From Kitasatospora aureofaciens (lineage in GTDB: Bacteria; Actinomycetota; Actinomycetes; Streptomycetales; Streptomycetaceae), in the NCBI GenBank assembly GCA_000720845.1, contig JODU01000017.1:62001-126000 (forward strand): 64,000 bases of DNA, written 5' to 3'. Below, piece by piece: positions 1-7,724 of the stretch. Within the stretch, counting starts at the first letter, position 1. Every line of letters starts with the position of its first letter. The notes beneath the pieces were generated by a model, which worked only from the letters and a program-made list of their open reading frames with translations, was not told the origin of the DNA and did no database searches. Position numbers and translations under genes: made by a program.

Positions 1-1230
1 CTCGGCGAGGAAGGCGTCCACGGCCTCGGGAGCGGGCGAGGCGGGCGTCTGGAGACGGCCGTTCGCGTAGTCGTCCAGCAGGTTGGCCACCGTCTCGTTG
101 GCGTCGCCCTTGGTGTGCCCGATCAGGCCGATCGGTCCGCGCCGGATCCAGCCCGTGACGTACGTCGACTGCAGGTGCTCGCCGGACTCCTGGAGGACCC
201 GGCCGCCCACGTCCGGGACCGTGCCCGTCTGCAGGTCCCAGGGCAGCTTGGGCAGTTGGTCGGACAGGTAGCCGACGGCCCGGTAGACCGCCTGGACGTC
301 CCAGTCCTTGAACTCGCCGGTGCCCTTGACGTTGCCCGTGCCGTCCAGCTCGGTGCGCTCGGTGCGCAGGCCGACCACCTTGCCGTCCTCGCCGAGGATC
401 TCCGCGGGCGACTCGAAGAAGTGCAGGAACAGCTTGTGCGGCCGGTCGCCGACGTCGCGGATCGCCCAGTTCTCCAGCGTCTTGGCCACCATGTCGGCCT
501 GCTTGTTGCCGCGCCGGGTCGCGATCGAACCCTCGTCGTAGTCGATGTCCTCGGGGTCGACTATGACCTCGATGTTGGGGGAGTGGTCCAGCTCCCGCAG
601 CTCCATCGGGCTGAACTTCGCCTGCGCCGGTCCGCGGCGTCCGAAGACGTGGACCTCCAGCGCCTTGTTGGCCTTCAGCCCCTCGTACACGTTCGGCGGG
701 ATCTCGGTGGGCAGCAGCTCGTCCGCGGTCTTGGCGAGGACGCGGGCGATGTCCAGGGCGACGTTGCCGACACCGAGGACGGCGACCTTCTCCGCCTCCA
801 GCGGCCAGGTGCGCGGGAAGTCGGGGTGGCCGTCGTACCAGGCGACGAAGTCGGCCGCGCCGTACGAACCGTCGAGATCGATGCCCGGGAGCGACAGGTC
901 CCGGTCCGCCGTGGCGCCGGTGGCGAAGATCACACCGTCGTAGAAGGCGCGCAGATCGTCGAGGCTGATGTCGGTGGGGTAGTTCACGTTGCCGAAGAGG
1001 CGGATCTGCGGCTTGTCGAGCACCTGGTGCAGGGCCGTGATGATGCCCTTGATGCGCGGGTGGTCGGGCGCGACGCCGTATCGGATGAGTCCGAACGGGG
1101 CGGGCATGCGCTCGAAGATGTCGATGGAAACACCGGGGTCGGCGGCCACTTCGGACTTGAGCAGGGCGTCGGCGGCGTAGATCCCGGCCGGGCCGGATCC
1201 GACGATGGCTACCCGCAGAGGGCGGGGCAT
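1..1230 (-). CDS. fprA: Ferredoxin-NADP+ reductase, FprA type (C-terminus cut by window edge)
   Basis: Cytosolic flavoenzyme expected to pass electrons between NADPH and ferredoxin. The 410 visible residues have the adrenodoxin-reductase/FprA layout: an N-terminal FAD Rossmann motif GSGPAG (residues 11-16), the family segment FGLIRYGVAPDHP after the first sheet, an NADP-binding GVGNVALD (153-160), and a late GWIRRGPIGLIGHTKGD block that closes the FAD site. About 45 residues are missing compared with a family length near 455, because the gene runs off the left edge. The ATG at 1228-1230 is the first plausible start, directly before the dinucleotide fold. A weak iron-box-like sequence lies about 47 bases upstream, which would fit iron-responsive control, but that is inference. 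Family call is secure; the symbol follows the mycobacterial homologue. Confidence 0.85.
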   Translation of the reverse strand, partial: MPRPLRVAIVGSGPAGIYAADALLKSEVAADPGVSIDIFERMPAPFGLIRYGVAPDHPRIKGIITALHQVLDKPQIRLFGNVNYPTDISLDDLRAFYDGVIFATGATADRDLSLPGIDLDGSYGAADFVAWYDGHPDFPRTWPLEAEKVAVLGVGNVALDIARVLAKTADELLPTEIPPNVYEGLKANKALEVHVFGRRGPAQAKFSPMELRELDHSPNIEVIVDPEDIDYDEGSIATRRGNKQADMVAKTLENWAIRDVGDRPHKLFLHFFESPAEILGEDGKVVGLRTERTELDGTGNVKGTGEFKDWDVQAVYRAVGYLSDQLPKLPWDLQTGTVPDVGGRVLQESGEHLQSTYVTGWIRRGPIGLIGHTKGDANETVANLLDDYANGRLQTPASPAPEAVDAFLAE

Positions 1231-1276
1231 GTTCAGGTTCCCTTCGAGCGGTGACAGATCGACTCTCCGGGAAGCC

Positions 1277-1295
1277 TAAGCTAAGGCAAGCCTAA
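1277..1295 (-). promoter_or_regulatory. Candidate iron box (DmdR/IdeR-type) upstream of fprA
   Basis: Read toward fprA the sequence is TTAGGCTTGCCTTAGCTTA. By my count it matches 13 of 19 positions of the remembered consensus TTAGGTTAGGCTAACCTAA, and its centre TTAGGCTTGCCTTA is a partial palindrome. It sits 47-65 bases before the fprA start, where an operator could act. The match is imperfect, so this is a proposal only. Confidence 0.4.
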
Positions 1296-1323
1296 GTCGG
1301 TACGCGGGTCCGGTCTATGAGGT

Positions 1324-1340
1324 CATAAGCACATCTTATG
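1324..1340. promoter_or_regulatory. Inverted repeat CATAAG-n5-CTTATG before the MFS gene
   Basis: A perfect 6-base inverted repeat with a 5-base spacer, flanked by further partial symmetry (GAGGT on the left, GGATCTC on the right). It lies in the divergent gap between fprA and the exporter at 1472 and is AT-rich compared with its surroundings. Likely a repressor operator or promoter element. The cognate regulator is not adjacent. Confidence 0.4.
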
Positions 1341-1471
1341 GGATCTCATGGTTCCGGTTTGGGGTCCGGGTGCGCGTAACGGCCCGGCGCGGGTTTGAAG
1401 CCCTGGTCACGGGTGACGCAGGCGTGGGGACGGAGTGGTGCGTCCTCTGCCGCCTCACGAGGGGAGCCCGT

Positions 1472-2941
1472 GTGCAGCGTCCGGACGACAGCTTGGACCC
1501 CAACCGCTGGCGGGCCCTGTGGGTGACCCTGGTCGCCGGCTTCATGACCCTGCTGGACGTGACGATCGTCGCCGTGGCCCTGCCCTCCATGCAGCAGGGA
1601 CTGCACACCTCGCCGGCGTCCGTGCAGTGGGTCGTCTCCGGCTACGCGCTCGCCTTCGCCCTGACCCTGGTGACCGCGGGCCGGATCGGCGACGCCTTCG
1701 GCAGGCGCCGCGTCTTCCTCGTCGCCCTGGCCGCCTTCGTGCTCTGCAGCGCCGCCGCGGGGGCCGCGCCCGGCATCGGACTGCTGGTGGCCGCCCGGCT
1801 CGCCCAGGGAGTCGCCGCGGGCAGCATCGCGCCGCAGAACTCGGCACTGATCCAGCAACTGTTCCGGGGAGCGGAACGCGGGCGCGCGTTCGGGCTGTTC
1901 GGCGCCACCGTGGGGGTCTCCAGCGCCGTGGGACCCGTCGTCGGCGGTCTGATCCTGGCCCTCGCGGGGCCCGAGGGCTGGCGATGGATCTTCTACGTGA
2001 ACGTTCCGGTCGGCCTGCTCGCGCTGATCCTCGGCTTCCGGCTGCTGCCCCGGGTGGCGCCCGGCGGCCGGGGGCGGCTCGACCCCGTGGGCGTGGCCCT
2101 GCTCGGCGCGGGCATCCTGGCGCTGATGCTGCCGCTGGTCCTCGCCGAGGGCGGCGGCCTGACCAAGGCGTGGTGGCTGTTCCCGGCGGGGGCGCTGGTC
2201 CTGATCGCCTTCGCGCGGTGGGAGCGCCGCGTCGCCCGGCGGGGCGGCCAGCCGCTCCTGGAGCCGGGGCTGCTCACCGAGACCCGCGGCTACGCCACCG
2301 GCGCGGGCCTGGGTGCCCTCTACTTCGTGGGGTTCAGCGGGGTGTGGCTCGTCTTCGCGCTCTTCTTCCAGAACGGCCTGGGCTACTCACCGCTCATGTC
2401 CGGCCTGGCGGTGACCCCGTTCGCCGTGGGTTCGGCCGTCGCCGCCGCCGTGGCGGGGCGGCTGGTGGAACGGCTGGGGCGGCTGCTCACCGTCTGGGGA
2501 CTGGTCGCCGTCATGGTGGGCCTGGGCACGACCGCGCTGCTGCTCTGGCTCGCGCCCTCCGGCCAGGCCGCCTGGCTCGCCGCCCCGGCCCTGCTGCTCG
2601 GCGGACTCGGCAGCGGCTGTGTGATCTCCCCGAACATCACCATGACGCTCCGCGACGTGCCGGTGCGGATGGCGGGGGCCGCCGGGGGCGCCCTGCAGAC
2701 GGGCCAGCGGCTGGGCGGCGCCGTGGGCACCGCCGCGCTGCCGGGGCTCTTCTACCTGACGCTGAACGCCACCCACGACGACTACCACCGGGCCGTCGCC
2801 CTTTCGGTGGGCACCGGCGTCGCCGCCATGCTGTGCGCGCTGACCGTCGCGGTCCGCGACTTGCGCCGGGACCGCCCCGGCGGCGACCGGGACTGCCCGC
2901 CGGAGACGTCCCACAGCCACACCCACGCCGGTCAGCACTGA
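1472..2941 (+). CDS. MFS drug-efflux transporter, DHA2 (14-TM, EmrB/QacA type)
   Basis: Inner-membrane proton-driven exporter, 489 residues, with about 14 hydrophobic segments. The first helix carries the DHA2 signature around LLDVTIVAVALPSM. Motif A is GRIGDAFGRRRVF in the loop after TM2, and motif C-like GPVVGG follows in TM5. The GTG at 1472 is chosen because GAGGGGAG lies just before it; longer in-frame starts would add a hydrophilic leader with no family match. It is divergent from fprA and has no regulator next to it. The exported compound cannot be told from sequence; antibiotic or metabolite efflux is the family norm. Confidence 0.85.
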   Translation: MQRPDDSLDPNRWRALWVTLVAGFMTLLDVTIVAVALPSMQQGLHTSPASVQWVVSGYALAFALTLVTAGRIGDAFGRRRVFLVALAAFVLCSAAAGAAPGIGLLVAARLAQGVAAGSIAPQNSALIQQLFRGAERGRAFGLFGATVGVSSAVGPVVGGLILALAGPEGWRWIFYVNVPVGLLALILGFRLLPRVAPGGRGRLDPVGVALLGAGILALMLPLVLAEGGGLTKAWWLFPAGALVLIAFARWERRVARRGGQPLLEPGLLTETRGYATGAGLGALYFVGFSGVWLVFALFFQNGLGYSPLMSGLAVTPFAVGSAVAAAVAGRLVERLGRLLTVWGLVAVMVGLGTTALLLWLAPSGQAAWLAAPALLLGGLGSGCVISPNITMTLRDVPVRMAGAAGGALQTGQRLGGAVGTAALPGLFYLTLNATHDDYHRAVALSVGTGVAAMLCALTVAVRDLRRDRPGGDRDCPPETSHSHTHAGQH

Positions 2942-2972
2942 CCGCCCCGCCGGCTCCGGCGCGCGGAGGTGC

Positions 2973-3119
2973 TCAGCGGCGCTTGCCGAACCTGCGCAGC
3001 ATCTCCTGGGCCTGCGCGCGGCGGCGCGGGTCCGAGGCGGCCCGGCGCACCTGTTCGGTCGCCCGGCGCCCCTGCGGGCTGCGCGCGAACCGCTTGATCC
3101 GGTCCAGTACTCCGGCCAT
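2973..3119 (-). CDS. Small basic protein, unknown function
   Basis: A 48-residue Arg-rich protein beginning MAGVLDRIKRFARSPQGRR and ending RRFGKRR. A strong ribosome site, GGAGG seven bases before the ATG, supports it as a real gene despite its size. It has no hydrophobic segment or signal peptide and looks mostly helical and cationic, so it may bind nucleic acid or membrane, but I recognise no function. It converges with the MFS gene and is divergent from the CsbD-like gene. Confidence 0.65.
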   Translation of the reverse strand: MAGVLDRIKRFARSPQGRRATEQVRRAASDPRRRAQAQEMLRRFGKRR

Positions 3120-3282
3120 GACGTTCCTCCGAGTCGACGACGTGCCATGCGTGCTGTCCTGCCGGTGCTCGTACCCGGGGCCCCGCCGGACACCCCTGCC
3201 GGGCGTTCGCACGTTTGAACCCGCCGCACCGGGCGACCCGCCGGACAGGACATCGCACGCGAACGCCGAGAGGTGAGCCACT

Positions 3283-3456
3283 GTGGCCGGCAACCAGAAG
3301 TCCAAGGCCAAGATGGAGCAGGCCAAGGGAAAGGCCAAGGAAGCGGCCGGCCGGGCCGTCGGTAACGAGAGGATGACGGCCGAGGGCCGCGCCGAGCAGT
3401 CCAAGGGCGACGCCCGGCAGGCCAAGGAGAAGGGCAAGGACGCGTTCCGGCACTGA
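3283..3456 (+). CDS. CsbD-family small stress protein
   Basis: A 57-residue, highly charged, Ala/Lys/Glu-rich protein with the CsbD pattern: KMEQAKGKAKEAAGRAVGNE followed by AEGRAEQSKGDARQAKEKGKD. CsbD proteins are induced by general stress in many bacteria, and their biochemical role is unknown. The GTG start at 3283 is preceded by AGAGGTGA. A strong hairpin follows the stop. Confidence 0.85.
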   Translation: MAGNQKSKAKMEQAKGKAKEAAGRAVGNERMTAEGRAEQSKGDARQAKEKGKDAFRH

Positions 3457-3478
3457 CACGGAGCACGGAACCGGCGGC

Positions 3479-3524
3479 ACACGGGCCGCGGAACCCGGCG
3501 GACGGCCGGTTCCGCGGCCCGTGT
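3479..3524. terminator. 17-bp perfect hairpin between csbD-like gene and chitosanase
   Basis: Arms 3479-3495 and 3508-3524 are perfectly complementary (17 bp, 12-base loop). It lies between two convergent genes and probably ends both transcripts. There is no U-tract, which is usual in Streptomyces. Confidence 0.75.
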
Positions 3525-3573
3525 CCTGTCCGGACGCCCCGGCAGGGCGCCGAAGTCCGAGCCTGGGCGCGGG

Positions 3574-4416
3574 TCAGCCGATGTGGTAGGCGTCCCCGTA
3601 CACGTGCCAGTCCAGCGGCGGCTCCAGGTCGAGGTTGCCCTCGTCCAGGAAGACGCGCTGCGCCGTGTCGACCCGGCTGGTGTCGCTGTGCGCCTCCTCC
3701 TGCTTCATGGCCCACACCCGCTCGTCGAGGAAGGCGTGCAGGTAGGCGACCTCGTCGCCGCCCTGGGCAGGCGGCCGGGCCCGGCCGAGCGCGCGCTCCC
3801 GGATGCTGCCGAAGCCGAGGTCGCCGCCGTCGCCGTGCATGACCATCGCGTCGTAGTACGCGAACTGTCCCAGCGTCCGCAGCCCGTCCTCCTTGCCCCG
3901 CCGCACGGCGGGGTCGAAGTACACGCGGTCGCGCTCGTCGTCCTGGGCCCGGCGGAACTCCGGGTCCTCGTCGGCGGCCCGGCGCCAGTCGTCCGGGAAG
4001 CCGGGGTCGAGGCCCTCGTGCGAGTCGGAGCCGTCGACCCGGCGCAGGGCCGGCAGATAGGGCGCGAGCACGTTGCCGGGACCGCGCTCGGTGTACAGCT
4101 CCACCAGATCGAGCATGTCGCCGGTGCCGGAGCAGAAGCCGATGATGCCCGCGGTGTAGCCGCGGCCGTCGCCGATGTCCTCGATGTACCGGTACGGCGC
4201 CTTCCAGTCGAGCGAGGAATTCTCCGCGCTCGACACCAGCTGCATGGCGATCTCCTTCTTCGCCGGGTCGTCGAGTCCCGTCGCGCGCGCGGAGGACGCC
4301 GCGGCCCGCGAGGGGATGAGCAGGGGGACTGTCGCCAGGGACGCGCATGCCATGGCGAGCACGGTACGGCGCGCGGGACCTGCGGGGCGTGCCGGGTCGG
4401 GGTAGGGGTGCCTCAC
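3574..4416 (-). CDS. csn: Secreted chitosanase, GH46
   Basis: Hydrolyses beta-1,4-glucosamine links of chitosan outside the cell. The 280 residues match the Streptomyces GH46 enzymes in length and nearly block by block: KKEIAMQLVSSAENSSLDW, YRYIEDIGDGRGYT, GIIGFCSGTGDM, QNDERDRVYFDPAV-like QDDERDRVYFDPAV and SRVDTAQRVFL. The expected catalytic acid Glu65 (SSAENSS) and base Asp83 (IGDGRG) are present with the family spacing of 18. The N-terminus is a twin-arginine-like signal (ARRTVLAMA, then a hydrophobic stretch and AAA). The GTG at 4416 has GGAG five bases upstream and gives the family length; a longer start at 4464 would add a Pro-rich leader. A perfect palindrome 53 bases upstream is the likely repressor site. 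Confidence 0.93.
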   Translation of the reverse strand: MRHPYPDPARPAGPARRTVLAMACASLATVPLLIPSRAAASSARATGLDDPAKKEIAMQLVSSAENSSLDWKAPYRYIEDIGDGRGYTAGIIGFCSGTGDMLDLVELYTERGPGNVLAPYLPALRRVDGSDSHEGLDPGFPDDWRRAADEDPEFRRAQDDERDRVYFDPAVRRGKEDGLRTLGQFAYYDAMVMHGDGGDLGFGSIRERALGRARPPAQGGDEVAYLHAFLDERVWAMKQEEAHSDTSRVDTAQRVFLDEGNLDLEPPLDWHVYGDAYHIG

Positions 4417-4468
4417 GGGGTCTCCAAACGAGGTGGGGGGAGTGGGAGTCGGGAGTGCGGGCACTGAC

Positions 4469-4481
4469 AGGAAAGTTTCCT
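4469..4481 (-). promoter_or_regulatory. Chitosanase operator palindrome (CsnR-type candidate)
   Basis: A perfect 13-base palindrome around a central base, AGGAAACTTTCCT on the gene's strand, 53-65 bases before the csn start. Actinomycete chitosanase genes are known to carry a conserved GAAA-TTTC palindrome bound by the ROK-family repressor CsnR. The identity of the regulator here is inferred. Confidence 0.7.
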
Positions 4482-4559
4482 ACCAGACAACGGCGCACTG
4501 GGCACCCGTCCGGCGCGAAATTGGTACGGACCGAAGGCGACCACGCCTCCCGGCATCCG

Positions 4560-7295
4560 TCAGGGCACCGGCTGCTCCGCCCAGATGACCTTGCCGGCCG
4601 GCGTGTAGCGGGTGCCCCATCGCTCCGCGAGCTGGGCGACCAGGAAGAGGCCGCGTCCGCCTTCGTCCGTCATGGCCGCGTAGCGCAGGTGCGGGGAGGT
4701 GCTGCTGCTGTCGAACACCTCGCAGATCAGGCTGCGGTCGCGCACCATCCGGACGTGGACCGTCTCGCCGCCGTACCGGATCGCGTTGGTGACCAGCTCG
4801 CTCAGGATCAGCTCCGTGGTGAACGCCAGCTCGTCCAGGCCCCACTCGTCCAGCCGCCGGGTGACCTGGGAACGGATCTCGGCGACCGCCGCCGGATCGT
4901 TCGGGACGTCCCACTCGGCCACCTGGTCCGGGCCCAGCACCCGGGTCCGGGCCACCAGCAGGGCGATGTCGTCGCCCGGCCGGTCCGGGAGCCGCGCGTC
5001 CAGGACGGTCCGGCAGGTCTCCTCGGGCGTCTCGCCGGCCGTCTCCAGCGCCTGGCGCAGGTGTTCGAGGCCGACGTCGATGTCGTGCACGCGGTCCTCG
5101 ACCAGCCCGTCGGTGTACAGCACCAGCCGGCTGCCCTCGGCCAGCCGCAGTTCCGTCGTCTCGAACGGGAGGCCGCCCAGGCCCAGCGGGGGCCCCGCGG
5201 GCACCTCCGGGAACTCCACGGTGCCGTCCGGCCGGATCAGGGCCGGCGGCGGATGGCCCGCCCGGGCGAGCACACAGGAACCGGCGACCGGGTCGTAGAT
5301 CGCGTAGAGGCAGGTCGCACCGGTCACCGGGGCGGTGCTGTCGTCGGCCGTCTCGTCCTGGTCGATCCGTCCGACCAGCTCGTCCAACAGCCCGAGCAGC
5401 TCGTCGGGGGGCAGATCGAGGGCGGTGAAGTTGTGCACCGCCGTCCGCAGCCGGCCCATGGTGGCGGCGGCGTGCAGCCCGTGTCCGACGACGTCGCCGA
5501 CCACGAGCGCGACGCGGGCCCCGGACAGCGGCAGCACGTCGAACCAGTCCCCGCCGACCCCCGCCTGCGCGGGCAGGTAGCGGTAGGCGACGTCCAGCGC
5601 GTTCTGCTCGGGCAGCCTGCGGGGCAGCAGACTGCGCTGGAGCGTCACCGCCATGCTGTGCTCGCGGGTGTAGCGGCGGGCGTTGTCGATGGAGACCGCG
5701 GCCCGCGCCACCAGTTCCTCGCCGAGCGCCAGCTCGTCCTCGTCGAACGGCTCGGGCCGCACCGACCGCCAGAAACTCACCACCCCGAGCACCAGGGTCC
5801 CCGCGCGCAGCGGGACGGTGATCAGCGAATGGATCCCGTACTCCACGATCTGGGCGGAACGCTCCAGGTCCTGTGCCTGCCAGCCCGGGGCCTCGCCGAG
5901 GCGGGGTTCCAGCACGGCCCGGCCGGTCAGCAGCGTGCGGCCCTGCGGGGACGAGTCCACGTACCGGATCTGCCGGCCCACCGGGTAGAGCGGCACGTCG
6001 TCGGTGATGCCGCTGAGCGCGGTGCGGCGCAGCGGCGTCACGCCGCCCGGCTGGCCGCCCGCGAGCACGGTGTCGAAGAGGTCGACGGTGACGTAGTCCG
6101 CGAACCGGGGGACGGTCAGCTCACCCAGTTCCTCGGCGGTGCGGGTGACGTCCAGGCTGGTCCCGAGGCCCACGCCGGCCGCGTAGAGGATGTCCAGGCG
6201 CTCGCGGGCGGTCTCGGCCCGGCCGGACAGGGCCCGCAGCTCGGTGGAGTCGCGCAGCGTCGCGACACTGCCGGCCGGGCCGCCCCGTACGTCCGTGGGG
6301 CGCTGGTTGATGGCCAGCAGCCGGTCCTTGACCAGGTGCACCTCGTCGGTGGCGGCCTGGCCCGAGGCCAGCAGCTCCGCCAGGTCGGACGGCAGCCCGA
6401 GCGCGCTGACGTGCCGGCCCTCCGCGTCGGGGGGCAGGGAGAGCAGCCGCCGGGCCTCGTCGTTGGCGAGCAGCAGTCTGCCCTCGCCGCCGACGATGAG
6501 CACCCCTTCGCGGACGCTGTGCAGGACGGCGTCGTGGTGTTCGTACATCCGGGTCATCTCGTGCGGCCCCAGGCCGTGTGTCTGCCGCAGCAGCCGACGG
6601 CTCACCAGGGCCGTGCCGCCCGTCGCCAGGGCCAGCCCGACGGCCGCCGCGCTCAGTACGAGGGGCAGCTGGCGGTCGGCGACCCCGCCCACGTTCTCGG
6701 TCGTGATGCCGGCCGAGACCAGGCCCACCACCTTCCCGCCGGGGTCCTCGATGGGCACGATGGCCTGGACCAGCGGGCCGATGGTGCCCTCGATCTCCTC
6801 GGTCACCGTCTTCCCGGCCAGCGCGGGCGCGATGTTCCCGACGAACTTCTTCCCGATGCGGTCCGGCTTGGGATGGGTGTAGCGGACGCCCTCGGGGTTG
6901 GTGACGACCACGAAGTCCACGTCCGTGGCCTTGCGCACCGCCTCGGCGCGGGGCTGGAGCACTGCCGTGGGGTCGGGGCTGCGCAGCGCCTGGAGGATGC
7001 CGGGGGAGTTGGCGAAGGTCTCGGCCACCGAGACGGACCGGTTGCGGGCCTCCACCGTGCTGTCGTGCCGCACCTGGAGCACCAGCGCGACCGCCGCGGC
7101 CACCACCAGGAGCAGCACGATGACGACGTTCATCACGAAGACCTGGCCGGCCACACTGCGCCCGGACAGCGCCGAGCGCACCGCCGAGGCAGGCCGCCCC
7201 GCGTCCCCTCCCCGCCGTGACCGGTCCGCGTCCTGCCGGTGTCGGGCGTGCGGGCCGCCGGGACGACGGGGTGACCGTTCTCCCGATCGACCCAT
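4560..7295 (-). CDS. Membrane sensor SpoIIE-family phosphatase with HATPase domain
   Basis: About 911 residues. Domains in order: basic N-terminus, TM1 (about 52-74), an extracytoplasmic single-Cache/DcuS-like sensor with RYTHPKPDRIGKKFVG and VQAIVPIEDPGGKVVGLVSAGI, TM2 (about 210-230), a PAS domain (about 255-350), a GAF domain (about 365-530), a SpoIIE/PP2C phosphatase (about 570-785; GVGGDWFDV, GDVVGHG, RPGDDIALLVAR) and a C-terminal GHKL ATPase of the anti-sigma type (ELVTNAIRYGG, DEGGRGLFLV). It should sense a small molecule and set the phosphorylation state of STAS partners in sigma-factor switching; a STAS gene lies 2.4 kb away. The start is uncertain: ATG at 7295 or 7307, neither with a good ribosome site. 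Confidence 0.88.
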   Translation of the reverse strand: MGRSGERSPRRPGGPHARHRQDADRSRRGGDAGRPASAVRSALSGRSVAGQVFVMNVVIVLLLVVAAAVALVLQVRHDSTVEARNRSVSVAETFANSPGILQALRSPDPTAVLQPRAEAVRKATDVDFVVVTNPEGVRYTHPKPDRIGKKFVGNIAPALAGKTVTEEIEGTIGPLVQAIVPIEDPGGKVVGLVSAGITTENVGGVADRQLPLVLSAAAVGLALATGGTALVSRRLLRQTHGLGPHEMTRMYEHHDAVLHSVREGVLIVGGEGRLLLANDEARRLLSLPPDAEGRHVSALGLPSDLAELLASGQAATDEVHLVKDRLLAINQRPTDVRGGPAGSVATLRDSTELRALSGRAETARERLDILYAAGVGLGTSLDVTRTAEELGELTVPRFADYVTVDLFDTVLAGGQPGGVTPLRRTALSGITDDVPLYPVGRQIRYVDSSPQGRTLLTGRAVLEPRLGEAPGWQAQDLERSAQIVEYGIHSLITVPLRAGTLVLGVVSFWRSVRPEPFDEDELALGEELVARAAVSIDNARRYTREHSMAVTLQRSLLPRRLPEQNALDVAYRYLPAQAGVGGDWFDVLPLSGARVALVVGDVVGHGLHAAATMGRLRTAVHNFTALDLPPDELLGLLDELVGRIDQDETADDSTAPVTGATCLYAIYDPVAGSCVLARAGHPPPALIRPDGTVEFPEVPAGPPLGLGGLPFETTELRLAEGSRLVLYTDGLVEDRVHDIDVGLEHLRQALETAGETPEETCRTVLDARLPDRPGDDIALLVARTRVLGPDQVAEWDVPNDPAAVAEIRSQVTRRLDEWGLDELAFTTELILSELVTNAIRYGGETVHVRMVRDRSLICEVFDSSSTSPHLRYAAMTDEGGRGLFLVAQLAERWGTRYTPAGKVIWAEQPVP

Positions 7296-7724
7296 CAGTC
7301 GGACCATGTGCCCATGTCTACACTGCCGGGCCCGGAGAGGCGAGGGGCACCCCCCGTGACACGGGGGCCCGCGGGGCGGGCGCACCGGCCCCGGCCTGCG
7401 CGAGGCGCAGGGGCGGCGACGCCCTCGTCGGTGTCGGTGCCGGGCCGCTCCACGAGACCGCCCGTGTACCGGGCCCACCCCGAACACCACCCCACCGGGC
7501 AGGTCGAGCGTAGCGGTGCGTCCGTCCGGGTGGCGCAGCAAGAAGCCGTCACCTCCCCCGGGTCGCGCACGCGGTCGGGTGAGTGTGACGTGGCGGTGAC
7601 GGGGCGTTGACCTGACGGACGGGAGTCCGTAATCTCCTCCGCGACATTCGGAAATCAGACCGAAACTTTCGAACCGCATCGCCCTTCCGAACGGCCCCGC
7701 ACACCGATTCAAGGACGAGATGAC
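7296..7724. other. Divergent intergenic region, phosphatase / xylanase
   Basis: No convincing gene. It holds a small C-run/G-run hairpin (CCCCCGT-gac-ACGGGGG, 7351-7367), the promoters for both flanking genes, and the xylanase operator at 7661-7671. The last 120 bases, before the xylanase, are clearly less GC-rich than the rest. Confidence 0.6.
7661..7671 (+). promoter_or_regulatory. Xylanase operator palindrome CGAAACTTTCG
   Basis: A perfect 11-base palindrome around a central C, 54 bases before the xylanase start. The same box is recalled from upstream regions of xylanase genes in Streptomyces lividans and related actinomycetes. Its centre GAAACTTTC is identical to the centre of the chitosanase operator 3 kb away. 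Confidence 0.65.

Noticed and set aside
3583..4467. Plus-strand open frame across the chitosanase gene
   Set aside because: Antisense shadow of a gene with clear GH46 motifs; the translation is low-complexity Val/Arg/Gly.
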